From positions 1-10,696 of the forward strand of contig JBMHCC010000015.1 in NCBI GenBank assembly GCA_049890115.1: DNA of 10,696 nucleotides, given 5' to 3'. Positions within the stretch are counted from its first letter, which is position 1, and every line of letters begins with the position of its first letter. Of this stretch, positions 1-6,606 are shown in pieces. A model generated the notes under the pieces. It was given only the letters and a program-made list of their open reading frames with translations, had not been told where the DNA came from and made no database searches. The stretch is from UBA685 sp049890115 (lineage in GTDB: Bacteria; Pseudomonadota; Alphaproteobacteria; Puniceispirillales; Puniceispirillaceae). The translations under genes were made by a program, and so were the position numbers.

Positions 1-1
1 G

Positions 2-1102
2 TTAGACATTAAAGCGGAAATGGAAGACATCACCATCTTTGACAGGATAATCAGAGCCTTCAATGCGTAATTTGCCAGCTTCTTTGGCACCTGATTCCCC
101 TTGGCAGCTGATATAATCATCATAGGCAATGGTCTCAGCACGAATGAAGCCACGCTGAAAATCAGTATGGATGACGCCTGCCGCTTCTGGGGCACTAGCA
201 CCATCACGCACGGTCCATGCACGAGCTTCTTTTGGTCCAACCGTAAAGAATGTCAGCAGGTTTAACAGCCCATATCCTGCTCTAATCATGCGATCTAACC
301 CTGCTTCTTCAAGCCCAAGATCTTGCAGAAATTCAGCAGCATCATCAGCATCTAGCGTTGAGATTTCAGCCTCAATAGCAGCTGATATAATGACATGGCT
401 AGCACCCATTGCAGCAGCTCTTTCAGCGACAGCCTTGGTATGCTCATTGCCAGTTGTGACATCATCTTCTGATACATTACAGACATATAAAATAGGTTTG
501 GCAGTCAGCAGTTGCAGATAGGGCAGGCGGGCTTGCTCTTCTGGCGTCAGGCCGGGGGTACTGCGTGCCATTTGGCCATCTGCCAGATGCGCAACAAGCT
601 TTTCCATCAATGCCAAATCAAAGGCAGCTTGCTTATCACCGCCGCGCACTTTTTTCGTCAAGCCAGTCATGCGCTTTTCAAGCGATTCTAGGTCAGCAAG
701 CATTAATTCTGTTTCAACGGTCTCTGCATCTCTGACAGGGTTCACATCACCTTCAACATGAGTGATATCATCATCTTCAAAGCAGCGCAGCATGTGCGCA
801 ATGGCTTCCACCTCACGGATATTTGCCAGAAACTGGTTACCAAGACCCTCACCTTTGGCAGCCCCACGTACCAGACCAGCAATATCAACAAATTCTAGCT
901 GGGTTGGGATCACATTGGCTGATTGTGCCAGCTCTGCCAGATTATCAAGGCGCGGGTCAGGGACAGACACACGCCCTGTATTAGGCTCAATCGTACAGAA
1001 AGGATAATTGGCAGCCTCAGCAGCAGCTGTTCTGGTCAGAGCATTAAATAAGGTTGATTTGCCGACATTTGGCAGGCCCACAATTCCACAATTAAAACCC
1101 AT
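2..1102 (-). CDS. ychF: YchF/OLA1-family ribosome-associated P-loop ATPase
   Basis: Complete at 366 aa, close to the usual ~363. This is the Obg-related YchF/OLA1 family, which binds ribosomes and, unlike most relatives, prefers ATP to GTP. The P-loop GLPNVGKS is at residues 9-16 and the Walker B-like DIAG at 73-76. The base-specificity motif is NVSE (209-212), the NxxE form that replaces NKxD and is associated with ATP use in this family. A coiled-coil helical insertion lies around 125-180 and a C-terminal TGS domain around 284-366, ending FHFRFNV. The ATG at 1102 is preceded by a strong AGGAGAG Shine-Dalgarno. It lies 65 nt downstream of pth on the same strand, the common pth-ychF pairing, so co-transcription is likely. 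The identification is secure. The precise cellular role (translation under stress has been proposed for the family) cannot be read from sequence. Confidence 0.98.
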   Translation of the reverse strand: MGFNCGIVGLPNVGKSTLFNALTRTAAAEAANYPFCTIEPNTGRVSVPDPRLDNLAELAQSANVIPTQLEFVDIAGLVRGAAKGEGLGNQFLANIREVEAIAHMLRCFEDDDITHVEGDVNPVRDAETVETELMLADLESLEKRMTGLTKKVRGGDKQAAFDLALMEKLVAHLADGQMARSTPGLTPEEQARLPYLQLLTAKPILYVCNVSEDDVTTGNEHTKAVAERAAAMGASHVIISAAIEAEISTLDADDAAEFLQDLGLEEAGLDRMIRAGYGLLNLLTFFTVGPKEARAWTVRDGASAPEAAGVIHTDFQRGFIRAETIAYDDYISCQGESGAKEAGKLRIEGSDYPVKDGDVFHFRFNV

Positions 1103-1167
1103 TTACTCTCTCCTTTTTGCGCAATCTTAGTGCGTGCGCGATGTTATTTATCAGCCGCTATTGTCTG

Positions 1168-1755
1168 TTAAGCTTGACCATCTGGGGCAGTGGCACGCCA
1201 TGCAACGCGGCTCATATAGCTTGCGCTATCACCGCTCGCCAGCAATTCTGCCTCATCAGATAAAGCTGTCATCATATCAGTCAGCCAGCTTTGTGTATCA
1301 TGACGGCTGAAATCATGTAATACCCATTTATGCACATCTTCTTTGGTGTCAGGTCTGCCAACACCGATACGCACTCGCCAGTAATCTTTGCCAATATGCC
1401 TGTCTATATCACGCAAGCCATTATGGCCGCCATGACCACCACCTTGTTTGACCCGAAGACGGCCTTCAGATAAGTCAATTTCATCATGAAATACGTAAAT
1501 ATCAGAAGGGTCGATTTTGAAAAACCGCGCAAGCTCTGCGACAGGCAAGCCAGATTTATTCATGAAAGATTGGGGTTTGGCAGCGATGATTTTGCTCTGC
1601 CCGATGCGACCAGTTGCGATTTGTGCACCTGATTTTGCTTTCCAGCTATCAAATTGATAATCCTGTGCCAGACGATCCACCATCATAAAGCCGATATTAT
1701 GACGGTTATTGGCATATTTTGTGCCGGGATTTCCAAGGCCAACAAATAGCTTCAT
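1168..1755 (-). CDS. pth: Peptidyl-tRNA hydrolase
   Basis: Complete at 195 aa, a normal bacterial Pth length. The enzyme cleaves the ester bond of peptidyl-tRNAs that drop off stalled ribosomes, recycling tRNA in the cytoplasm. The N-terminus has the family pattern GLGNPG (6-11) followed by RHNIGF (18-23), where His19 is the catalytic base equivalent. MNKSG at 65-69, HDEIDL at 90-95 (Asp91 equivalent to the catalytic Asp) and HNGLRD at 111-116 are the other conserved blocks. The ATG at 1755 directly starts MKLFVGLGN, matching the family start, but there is no strong Shine-Dalgarno upstream. It sits between rplY, from which it is separated by a terminator, and ychF. A TATAAT hexamer about 58 nt upstream may be its promoter. 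Nothing is odd in the protein. Confidence 0.98.
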   Translation of the reverse strand: MKLFVGLGNPGTKYANNRHNIGFMMVDRLAQDYQFDSWKAKSGAQIATGRIGQSKIIAAKPQSFMNKSGLPVAELARFFKIDPSDIYVFHDEIDLSEGRLRVKQGGGHGGHNGLRDIDRHIGKDYWRVRIGVGRPDTKEDVHKWVLHDFSRHDTQSWLTDMMTALSDEAELLASGDSASYMSRVAWRATAPDGQA

Positions 1756-1812
1756 AATGAGATAGAACTTTGCTGTTTTAGATGCGGTATGTCAGCTTTA
1801 TAGCTGCGCACT

Positions 1813-1818
1813 ATTATA
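1813..1818 (-). promoter_or_regulatory. Candidate -10 element for pth-ychF
   Basis: Read on the minus strand, the sequence is a perfect TATAAT. It overlaps the end of the T tract of the rplY terminator and lies 57-63 nt upstream of the pth ATG. No recognisable -35 hexamer is found at 16-18 nt spacing (the expected place falls inside the terminator stem), and there is no TGn extension. The call rests on the -10 match and on the logic that genes after a terminator need their own start. A chance match in an AT-rich T tract is possible. Confidence 0.3.
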
Positions 1819-1854
1819 AAACAAAAAACGTGCCCGAGGCTATATCGGACACGT
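1817..1854 (-). terminator. Rho-independent terminator after rplY
   Basis: On the minus strand a 10-bp stem (ACGTGTCCGA pairing with TCGGGCACGT, one G-U wobble) encloses a 7-nt loop and is followed at once by TTTTTTGTTTT. The stem occupies 1828-1854 and the loop 1838-1844. It begins about 50 nt past the rplY stop codon, so it fits as the end of the lgt-to-rplY or prs-rplY transcript. On the plus strand the stem is followed by only four T residues, so it looks one-directional. Confidence 0.85.
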
Positions 1855-1903
1855 TTTATCATGGCTTTTCGAAGTGCACTCTTTTTACAAAAGAGCGACA
1901 AGC

Positions 1904-2542
1904 CTAGCTTTCGCTAGCGCCTTCTGCACCATCTTCTGATGCTGCTTCATCTTCATCATCTTCATTCTTTACGCCGCCGCCAGGTGACTGCAATGTGGCA
2001 ACTGTAAAGTCTCTATCTGTGATGGTTGGTGTAACACCTTCTGGCAGCTCAATCGCGCTGATATGGATTGAATCACCAACTTTCACGCCATCTAGATCAA
2101 TCGTGATCTTTTCTGGGATAGCGTTAGCTGGGCAGTTCAATTCAACTTCGTGACGAACCACATTCAAGACACCGCCAATACGAAGGCCAGGGCATTTATC
2201 TTCATTGATAAACTCAACACCAATCGCAACAGCGATGGTTGATTTCTTGCTCACGCGCAAAAAGTCAAAATGAAGAGCTTCATCTGATACAGGGTGGAAC
2301 TGAATATCACGTGTCAGGACTGTAATTTTCTCACCACCAACTTCGATATCAAGAAGGCGGCTGAAAATACCTGGCTCATGAATGATTTTGCGAATAACGC
2401 GGGCTTCAAGCTCAATACCAAGTGCTGGTTGTTTGTTGCCATAAATAACGGCAGGAACCATCCCGGCGCGGCGAGCCGCACGGGCGGACCCCTTACCGAC
2501 CCTATCGCGCGTTTGCGCGCTAATAACTGTCACATCTGACAT
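1904..2542 (-). CDS. rplY: 50S ribosomal protein L25 (bL25), CTC-type long form
   Basis: Complete at 212 aa. This is the long two-domain form of bL25 (TL5/CTC type), a protein that binds 5S rRNA in the large ribosomal subunit. E. coli has only the short N-terminal domain. The N-terminal domain shows GKGSARAARRAGMVPAVIYG (16-35) and the typical VLTRDIQFHPVSDEALHFDF stretch (75-94). The C-terminal beta domain follows from about 97 to 185. The last ~20 residues are a strongly acidic tail rich in Glu, Asp and Ser, common in alphaproteobacterial copies. The ATG at 2542 has an AGGAGA Shine-Dalgarno 9-14 nt upstream. It is 142 nt downstream of prs on the same strand, and a terminator follows. The leader contains hairpins and an overlapping upstream ORF, described separately, that could affect translation. 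Confidence 0.97.
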   Translation of the reverse strand: MSDVTVISAQTRDRVGKGSARAARRAGMVPAVIYGNKQPALGIELEARVIRKIIHEPGIFSRLLDIEVGGEKITVLTRDIQFHPVSDEALHFDFLRVSKKSTIAVAIGVEFINEDKCPGLRIGGVLNVVRHEVELNCPANAIPEKITIDLDGVKVGDSIHISAIELPEGVTPTITDRDFTVATLQSPGGGVKNEDDEDEAASEDGAEGASES

Positions 2543-2570
2543 GTTGCATTCTCCTAAAAAAAGCTGTCAT
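2520..2570 (-). CDS. Possible 16-codon upstream ORF overlapping the rplY start
   Basis: On the minus strand an ATG at 2570-2568 is preceded by GGAGG (2582-2578) with a 7-nt spacer, an ideal ribosome-binding arrangement. The reading frame encodes MTAFFRRMQHVRCDSY and stops at TAG, 2522-2520. It runs across the rplY Shine-Dalgarno and start codon out of frame (offset 28 nt) and ends 22 nt inside rplY. The first codons contain a run of seven T residues. The peptide resembles nothing I know. If translated, it would couple or compete with rplY initiation. It could equally be a chance ORF, since short ORFs with good Shine-Dalgarno sequences do occur by accident. Confidence 0.22.
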   Translation of the reverse strand: MTAFFRRMQHVRCDSY

Positions 2571-2573
2571 TTC

Positions 2574-2604
2574 CACGCCTCCAGGGGTGCGCAGATGAAG
2601 GAGG
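2574..2604 (-). promoter_or_regulatory. Possible structured leader of rplY
   Basis: Two alternative pairings are visible on the minus-strand transcript. One is a small hairpin at 2589-2574 (CACCCCT with AGGCGTG, one mismatch). The other pairs CCTCC at 2604-2600 with GGAGG at 2582-2578, the Shine-Dalgarno of the upstream ORF. Both involve the same ribosome-binding site, so the two folds exclude each other. Stems are short (5-7 bp), so this is a weak structural suggestion only. Confidence 0.2.
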
Positions 2605-2644
2605 TCTATAGCTTTATCGGCAAAAAGACAAGCGAAATCGGCCA

Positions 2645-2667
2645 GAATCAGGCAAAAATCCTGATTC
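2645..2667 (-). other. Perfect 8-bp stem-loop after prs
   Basis: GAATCAGG (2645-2652) and CCTGATTC (2660-2667) form a perfect 8-bp stem with a 7-nt loop, starting 17 nt past the prs stop on the minus strand. The sequence after it (TGGCCGATTTCGC) is not T-rich, so it is not a standard rho-independent terminator. It may be a 3'-end stabiliser for prs mRNA, a weak attenuator between prs and rplY, or a processing site. I see no clear promoter for rplY in the rest of this 142-nt gap. A TATAGA hexamer at 2610-2605 lacks a convincing -35. Confidence 0.4.
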
Positions 2668-2684
2668 ATCAAGCAAAAACTGAT

Positions 2685-3614
2685 TTACGCAAATAAACTT
2701 GAAACAGAGCGTTCCTGATTCACACGTAAAATCGCCTCACCCAAGAGCGGCGCGATGGAAACCTGCCTGATATTATGGGCAATCGAAACAGCTTCAGTGG
2801 CTTGAATAGAATCAGTGATAACAAGCGAATTAAGAGGGCTCGATACCACACGGCTGACAGCGCCGCCTGATAAAACACCATGAGTGACATAGGCATCAAC
2901 AGATAATGCGCCAGCATCCATCAAGGCTTGGGCGGCATTACATAAGGTGCCGCCACTATCAACAATGTCATCAACCATGATACAATGACGGTCTGATACA
3001 TCACCGATGATATTCATCACTTCTGAGACGCCAGCTTGTGGACGTCTTTTATCAATAATCGCCAAATCAGCATCAAGACGGCTGGCTAATGATCTGGCAC
3101 GAACCACACCACCAACATCTGGTGAGACGATCATCAATTTATCCTGATAGGCATTGGCAATGTCATCACGGAAAACAGGTGCCGCAAATAGATTATCTGT
3201 CGGGATATCAAAAAAGCCCTGAATCTGACCTGCATGAAGGTCAATCGTCAGGACTCTATCAGCGCCAGCTTTGGTAATCAGATTAGCTAGTAATTTTGCT
3301 GAAATCGGGGTTCTTGGCCCGCTTTTGCGATCTTGCCTAGCATAGCCATAATAAGGCAGAACCGCTGTGATGCGTCGTGCTGAGCCGCGGCGCAATGCGT
3401 CAAGCGTCACCAGCAATTCCATCACATGGTCATTGGCTGGATAAGATGTTGATTGCACCACAAACACATCTTCACCACGGACATTTTCATGGATTTCAAC
3501 AAAGACTTCCATATCCGCAAAACGGCGCACATCAGCTTTTGTAAGAGGGACATTGAGATAGGCGGCAATCGCCTCCGCCAGAGGGCGATTTGAGTTACAT
3601 GATAGTATCTTCAT
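2685..3614 (-). CDS. prs: Ribose-phosphate pyrophosphokinase (PRPP synthetase)
   Basis: Class I PRPP synthetase, 309 aa from the chosen start. It transfers pyrophosphate from ATP to ribose 5-phosphate, giving PRPP for purine, pyrimidine, histidine, tryptophan and NAD synthesis. The N-terminal NSNRPLAEAIA block is at 7-17 and RRFADMEVFVEI at 30-41. The signature DLHAGQIQGFFDIPTD is at 125-140, the active-site DKRR at 188-191, and the PRPP-binding loop MVDDIVDSGGT at 213-223. All are intact. An in-frame ATG six codons upstream (3632) exists, but the family begins with MK(I/L)xSGNSNRP, so the ATG at 3614 is preferred. Neither start has a strong Shine-Dalgarno. It lies 176 nt downstream of pgeF and upstream of rplY, the usual alphaproteobacterial neighbour. 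Confidence 0.97.
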   Translation of the reverse strand: MKILSCNSNRPLAEAIAAYLNVPLTKADVRRFADMEVFVEIHENVRGEDVFVVQSTSYPANDHVMELLVTLDALRRGSARRITAVLPYYGYARQDRKSGPRTPISAKLLANLITKAGADRVLTIDLHAGQIQGFFDIPTDNLFAAPVFRDDIANAYQDKLMIVSPDVGGVVRARSLASRLDADLAIIDKRRPQAGVSEVMNIIGDVSDRHCIMVDDIVDSGGTLCNAAQALMDAGALSVDAYVTHGVLSGGAVSRVVSSPLNSLVITDSIQATEAVSIAHNIRQVSIAPLLGEAILRVNQERSVSSLFA

Positions 3615-3712
3615 CAGCCAGTCTCGAACCATTAATCATTAGACATGCATTGGATAGCAATCCCCAAGCTAATGGGCAATCCTTTTTGTCACAATTCTGT
3701 CAGATTCTTTAT

Positions 3713-3778
3713 CTAGACAAAGCATGATGCCAAAAGACCAATGAAGCACATACCTATGAATATCAACAGATGAGGCAT
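3713..3778 (-). CDS. Possible tiny membrane/lipobox-like ORF between pgeF and prs
   Basis: An ATG at 3778 begins 12 nt after the pgeF stop, preceded by a purine-rich GGAAAGAGAT that would serve as a Shine-Dalgarno. The 21-residue product is almost wholly hydrophobic, starts MPHLLIFIGM and has LLASC at residues 15-19, which matches a lipobox (L-A-S-C), then stops after two more residues. The n-region lacks a basic residue other than His3. A second ORF (3725-3669, 18 aa, hydrophilic, containing LDKESDRIVTKR) overlaps its end in another frame, so a small deletion or insertion could have split one ~36-aa small lipoprotein. I do not recognise a family. It could also be a single-span small membrane protein or chance. 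Confidence 0.35.
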   Translation of the reverse strand: MPHLLIFIGMCFIGLLASCFV

Positions 3779-3790
3779 GATATCTCTTTC

Positions 3791-4576
3791 CTATTTGCTT
3801 GATTGTGCGATGATGGCAATTTGCCTGCCAGTATCTGGCAAGCCTGCATGTGTGGCACGTCGATGTGAAAAAAACAAATCTGATTCGCGATAGGTATCAT
3901 GATCTGTCATGGCAATATGTGAGATGCCAGCTGCTTTCGCCTCTGCCATCACAAAATGCGGCAAATCAAATACATATTTATCAGCAGCGCGGTCATCTTT
4001 GCTGAAAAAGGCATCTGCATGGCGTGATTGTGCGATAACAGTGCTGCGCATATCACTGCCAACCTGATAGGATGGCTTGGCTATGGTTGGCCCAATAAGG
4101 CATCTGATATTAGCCGCCTTTGCGCCTATCGCTGTCATGGCAGAGACAAGATTGGACATAATGCCAGACGCAGCACCACGCCAGCCAGCATGACAAGCCC
4201 CAATGATTTTCATGTCTGGGTCACAACATAAAATAGGTGTGCAATCAGCGGTTAAAATAGCAAGACCAATATCAGGTAAATGGGTGACAAGACCATCTGC
4301 TTTGGGACGCTCTTCAGTCAGCTGATGAGGATGAGTGATGGTGATGATATCAGCACTATGACTTTGATAAAGACCTGCCAGATTATCAGGCTGGATGCCA
4401 AGCTGGCCAGCTGCTCTATCTCTATTTTGTTGGATGGCTGTTTGGTCATCTTGTGAGCCATAGCCACAATTCAAACTGTCATAAACACCTTGTGAGACGC
4501 CGCCAGCTTTGCCAAAAAAACCATAGCGTACAGGTAAATCATCAAATAGTTCATGGCCGAAAACAGGGATAGTCAT
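3791..4576 (-). CDS. pgeF: Peptidoglycan editing factor PgeF (YfiH / laccase-domain family)
   Basis: Complete at 261 aa, a normal length for the YfiH/LACC1 family (formerly called polyphenol oxidase or laccase domain). E. coli PgeF keeps L-serine out of the first position of the peptidoglycan stem peptide, while bacterial and human homologues show purine nucleoside phosphorylase/deaminase activity in vitro. The metal-site residues are visible as His73 in QSHSADI, Cys112 in TADCTPIL and His129 in ACHAGWRGA. GGVSQGVYDSLNCG (25-38), DGLVT (94-98), IGPTI (161-165) and FFSHRR (235-240) are further family blocks. The ATG at 4576 lies 5 nt after the upstream methyltransferase stop, implying translational coupling in an lgt-midA-pgeF operon. 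Which reaction dominates in this organism is not decidable from sequence. Confidence 0.94.
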   Translation of the reverse strand: MTIPVFGHELFDDLPVRYGFFGKAGGVSQGVYDSLNCGYGSQDDQTAIQQNRDRAAGQLGIQPDNLAGLYQSHSADIITITHPHQLTEERPKADGLVTHLPDIGLAILTADCTPILCCDPDMKIIGACHAGWRGAASGIMSNLVSAMTAIGAKAANIRCLIGPTIAKPSYQVGSDMRSTVIAQSRHADAFFSKDDRAADKYVFDLPHFVMAEAKAAGISHIAMTDHDTYRESDLFFSHRRATHAGLPDTGRQIAIIAQSSK

Positions 4577-4581
4577 AATGC

Positions 4582-5682
4582 CTAGCCTATCTCATTTTCG
4601 GCAAGGCTGGCAAATCCAGGTGGCAATCCTTCACCCCTTGGTACCAATAAGGCGACTTTGAATGCTTGCCCCATTTGGGCAGGGCTGACGAGCCTGTCTA
4701 TGGCTGCTAATAATTGCCTGTTTTGGTCTGTTCGCTCAGTGCTTTTTAACGCTTCAGCTCTAGCGGAAATGCCAAGCTCCCACAAAAAGCGCCCTTGCGG
4801 AACAGGGCCGATAAGGCGAGCATGATGAGCAGCAGCGATGCGAGCAAGATGCGCAAAATCAACCCAATGAGTGATATCAGCTTCACCTTGATGAGATAGG
4901 ATGTCACATGGCTGATGGTCACGTACAGCCTGCAAGCTATCACCCTGATTATCAGCTTTGCCATAGTCAATAATCAGTAAAGCCCCACCAAATTGAGCGA
5001 TATGAGTTGATAATTGTGCCATGAGCTGGCTGCTAAGCTGGCTTGTTTCAATGATATCACCAGCTGATGGTTGGTCTGGCAGAGGCCTAAAATCTGCAAG
5101 CCTATTATCATCTAATACAGCACCAGTGACAAAGCTTAGCCTGTCATCTGTGATGCCAATTTGTCGTTCATGCCATTGCCCATTGTGATAAATCGCCTGA
5201 TCAACACCAAGCGCATCAAAAAATTCATTTGCCACCCCAAATAATGGTGCTTGTGGCAAATTTGTTAAATCATCACAAAAAATAGGGATTTTGGGTGCAA
5301 TCGCCTTGCTTTGGCTGTCTTGTAATAACGGGCTTGCCTCATAGAGATGAAAAGGCGCATCAGCTAGCTTTTGGCCGAGGAGCTGATAGGCACGCAGCAT
5401 ATCAGCTGCCAAAGTACCGCGCCCTGGCCCTGCTTCGAACAAAAACGCATTATCAGGTGCCGCCATTGCCTCATGGATATGAGATAAAAAGGCAGCAAGC
5501 ATTTCGCCAAAAATCTGACTAATTTCAGGAGCAGTGATGAAATCGCCTGTGGTGCCAAACGGGTCTTGGCAGCGATAATAGCCATATGTCTCATCCATCA
5601 GACAAGCTGCCATATAATCAGTAACTGACAAGGGGCCATCATCTAAAATACGCTGAACTAATATCTCAGATAGCTTGGTCAT
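4582..5682 (-). CDS. SAM-dependent methyltransferase, MidA/NDUFAF7 (DUF185) family
   Basis: Complete at 366 aa. Family members are class I methyltransferases. The mitochondrial homologue NDUFAF7/MidA dimethylates an arginine of the NDUFS2 subunit during complex I assembly, and the bacterial target is not well established. The hallmark GDFITAPEISQIFGE is at 46-60, and the SAM-binding motif I EAGPGRGTLAADML at 83-96. LYEASP (113-118) supplies the acidic end of strand 2. ANEFFDALGVDQ (151-162), IIDYG (237-241) and ADITHWVDF (268-276) are the other family blocks. The ATG overlaps the lgt stop in an ATGA, and pgeF follows after 5 nt, so all three are tightly coupled. The lgt-methyltransferase-pgeF order is common in alphaproteobacteria. 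All catalytic motifs look intact. Confidence 0.93.
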   Translation of the reverse strand: MTKLSEILVQRILDDGPLSVTDYMAACLMDETYGYYRCQDPFGTTGDFITAPEISQIFGEMLAAFLSHIHEAMAAPDNAFLFEAGPGRGTLAADMLRAYQLLGQKLADAPFHLYEASPLLQDSQSKAIAPKIPIFCDDLTNLPQAPLFGVANEFFDALGVDQAIYHNGQWHERQIGITDDRLSFVTGAVLDDNRLADFRPLPDQPSAGDIIETSQLSSQLMAQLSTHIAQFGGALLIIDYGKADNQGDSLQAVRDHQPCDILSHQGEADITHWVDFAHLARIAAAHHARLIGPVPQGRFLWELGISARAEALKSTERTDQNRQLLAAIDRLVSPAQMGQAFKVALLVPRGEGLPPGFASLAENEIG

Positions 5683-6494
5683 GATGTCTGTTTGCCTTTC
5701 ATCATGATAAGCATCGCAGCACCGCCGATAATCATTGGCAAGGATAAGAGCTGGCCTTGTGATAGGGGGATGATGAAGAGTTGTTGATATGTGCCAATAT
5801 GAGCATCTGGTTCACGGACAAATTCAACCATAAAGCGGGCAATGCCATAGCCAATCAGAAAGAGTGCAACCAAACTGCCGGGCCGTCTTTGCGATAGCTT
5901 TAGATGATAGGCCACAGCCAGAATAACACCAAGAAGCACGCCTTCTAGGGCAGCTTCATATAATTGTGAGGGATGACGGGGAAGGGCGCCACCAGTTGGG
6001 AAAATCATGCCAATCGGCAAATCAGTCACACGGCCATATAATTCACCATTGATAAAATTGGCTATACGACCAAAAAATAAGCCGATGGGTGTTACCAAAG
6101 CCACCCTATCTGCAAGCTGCCAAAGCGGGATTTTGTGATGTCGTGCAAACCAAAAAACCGCCACACATACGCCAATGAGCCCGCCATGAAATGCCATCCC
6201 GCCTTCCCAAATACGTAAAATCGCAAGAGGATCACGCCAATAAGCAGCTGGTTGATAAAATAAAACATAGCCGAGCCTGCCGCCAATGATGACGCCAGCG
6301 ATAATCGCATTGAGAAGCTGATCAATCTGAAGCGGTGTCACAGGGCTAGATGATTGGCGTGCCATCCTGCGCAACACATACCAGCCAGCTAGCAAACCTG
6401 CCATATAAGCAAGCGCGTACCAGCGAATCACGAGCGGTCCAAGCGCAATCGCTACCGGGTCAATTTCAGGAAAATGAAACCAGATATCTCTCAT
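5679..6494 (-). CDS. lgt: Prolipoprotein diacylglyceryl transferase
   Basis: Complete at 271 aa. Lgt is the inner-membrane enzyme that moves a diacylglyceryl group from phosphatidylglycerol to the lipobox cysteine of prolipoproteins, the first step of lipoprotein maturation. About seven hydrophobic segments are visible. MAFHGGLIG (100-108) contains His103, and the Lgt signature GRIANFINGELYG is at 142-154 with Arg143. Both match key E. coli positions in number and context. RHPSQLYEA (173-181) and RFMVEFVREPD (220-230) are also conserved. I chose the ATG at 6494 over a TTG 27 nt upstream because AAAAGGG lies just ahead of it and the protein then starts like relatives (MRDIWFHFPEIDPVAIALGP). 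It is the first gene of its operon, with a promoter at 6579-6606. Confidence 0.97.
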   Translation of the reverse strand: MRDIWFHFPEIDPVAIALGPLVIRWYALAYMAGLLAGWYVLRRMARQSSSPVTPLQIDQLLNAIIAGVIIGGRLGYVLFYQPAAYWRDPLAILRIWEGGMAFHGGLIGVCVAVFWFARHHKIPLWQLADRVALVTPIGLFFGRIANFINGELYGRVTDLPIGMIFPTGGALPRHPSQLYEAALEGVLLGVILAVAYHLKLSQRRPGSLVALFLIGYGIARFMVEFVREPDAHIGTYQQLFIIPLSQGQLLSLPMIIGGAAMLIMMKGKQTS

Positions 6495-6578
6495 AGCAGC
6501 CCTTTTTTGGTTCAGTAACAAGGCAGATAAGGCATAAAATGAAACCGACCTATGCTGTTAGCCTTGATGATAATGCGC

Positions 6579-6606
6579 GTTATACCATGCGAAAAATCTC
6601 TGTGAA
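6579..6606 (-). promoter_or_regulatory. Sigma-70-type promoter for lgt operon
   Basis: On the minus strand TTCACA (6606-6601, five of six to TTGACA) is followed after 16 nt by TATAAC (6584-6579, five of six to TATAAT) with an extended -10 TGG just ahead of it. Transcription would start near 6572, giving a leader of roughly 78 nt to the lgt ATG at 6494. An imperfect palindrome, ATAATGCGCGTTAT at 6570-6583, covers the -10 and the start region and could bind a regulator. I find no equally clear plus-strand promoter for ubiK in the rest of this 200-nt divergent gap. TTGCTC and TATCTG at 17-nt spacing (6611-6639) is the best but weak pair. Confidence 0.55.

Noticed and set aside
171..521. 116-codon plus-strand open frame opposite ychF
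   Set aside because: It lies wholly antisense to the intact, conserved ychF, is Ser/Ala-rich without any recognisable motif, and has no supporting ribosome-binding site.
1120..1140. Hairpin GCGCA/TGCGC between pth and ychF
   Set aside because: Five base pairs with an 11-nt loop and no T tract. Too weak to call a terminator or leader structure.
3615..3632. Longer prs start six codons upstream
   Set aside because: The extra residues MVRDWL are not part of the family N-terminus, and there is no Shine-Dalgarno before 3632.
4401..4412. Perfect 12-bp palindrome AGCTGGCCAGCT
   Set aside because: It is inside pgeF coding sequence, single copy, and built of common codons for this stretch. No reason to see a site.
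6495..6521. TTG start extending lgt by nine codons
   Set aside because: The ATG at 6494 has an AAAAGGG ribosome-binding site and matches the usual Lgt N-terminus. The TTG has neither.
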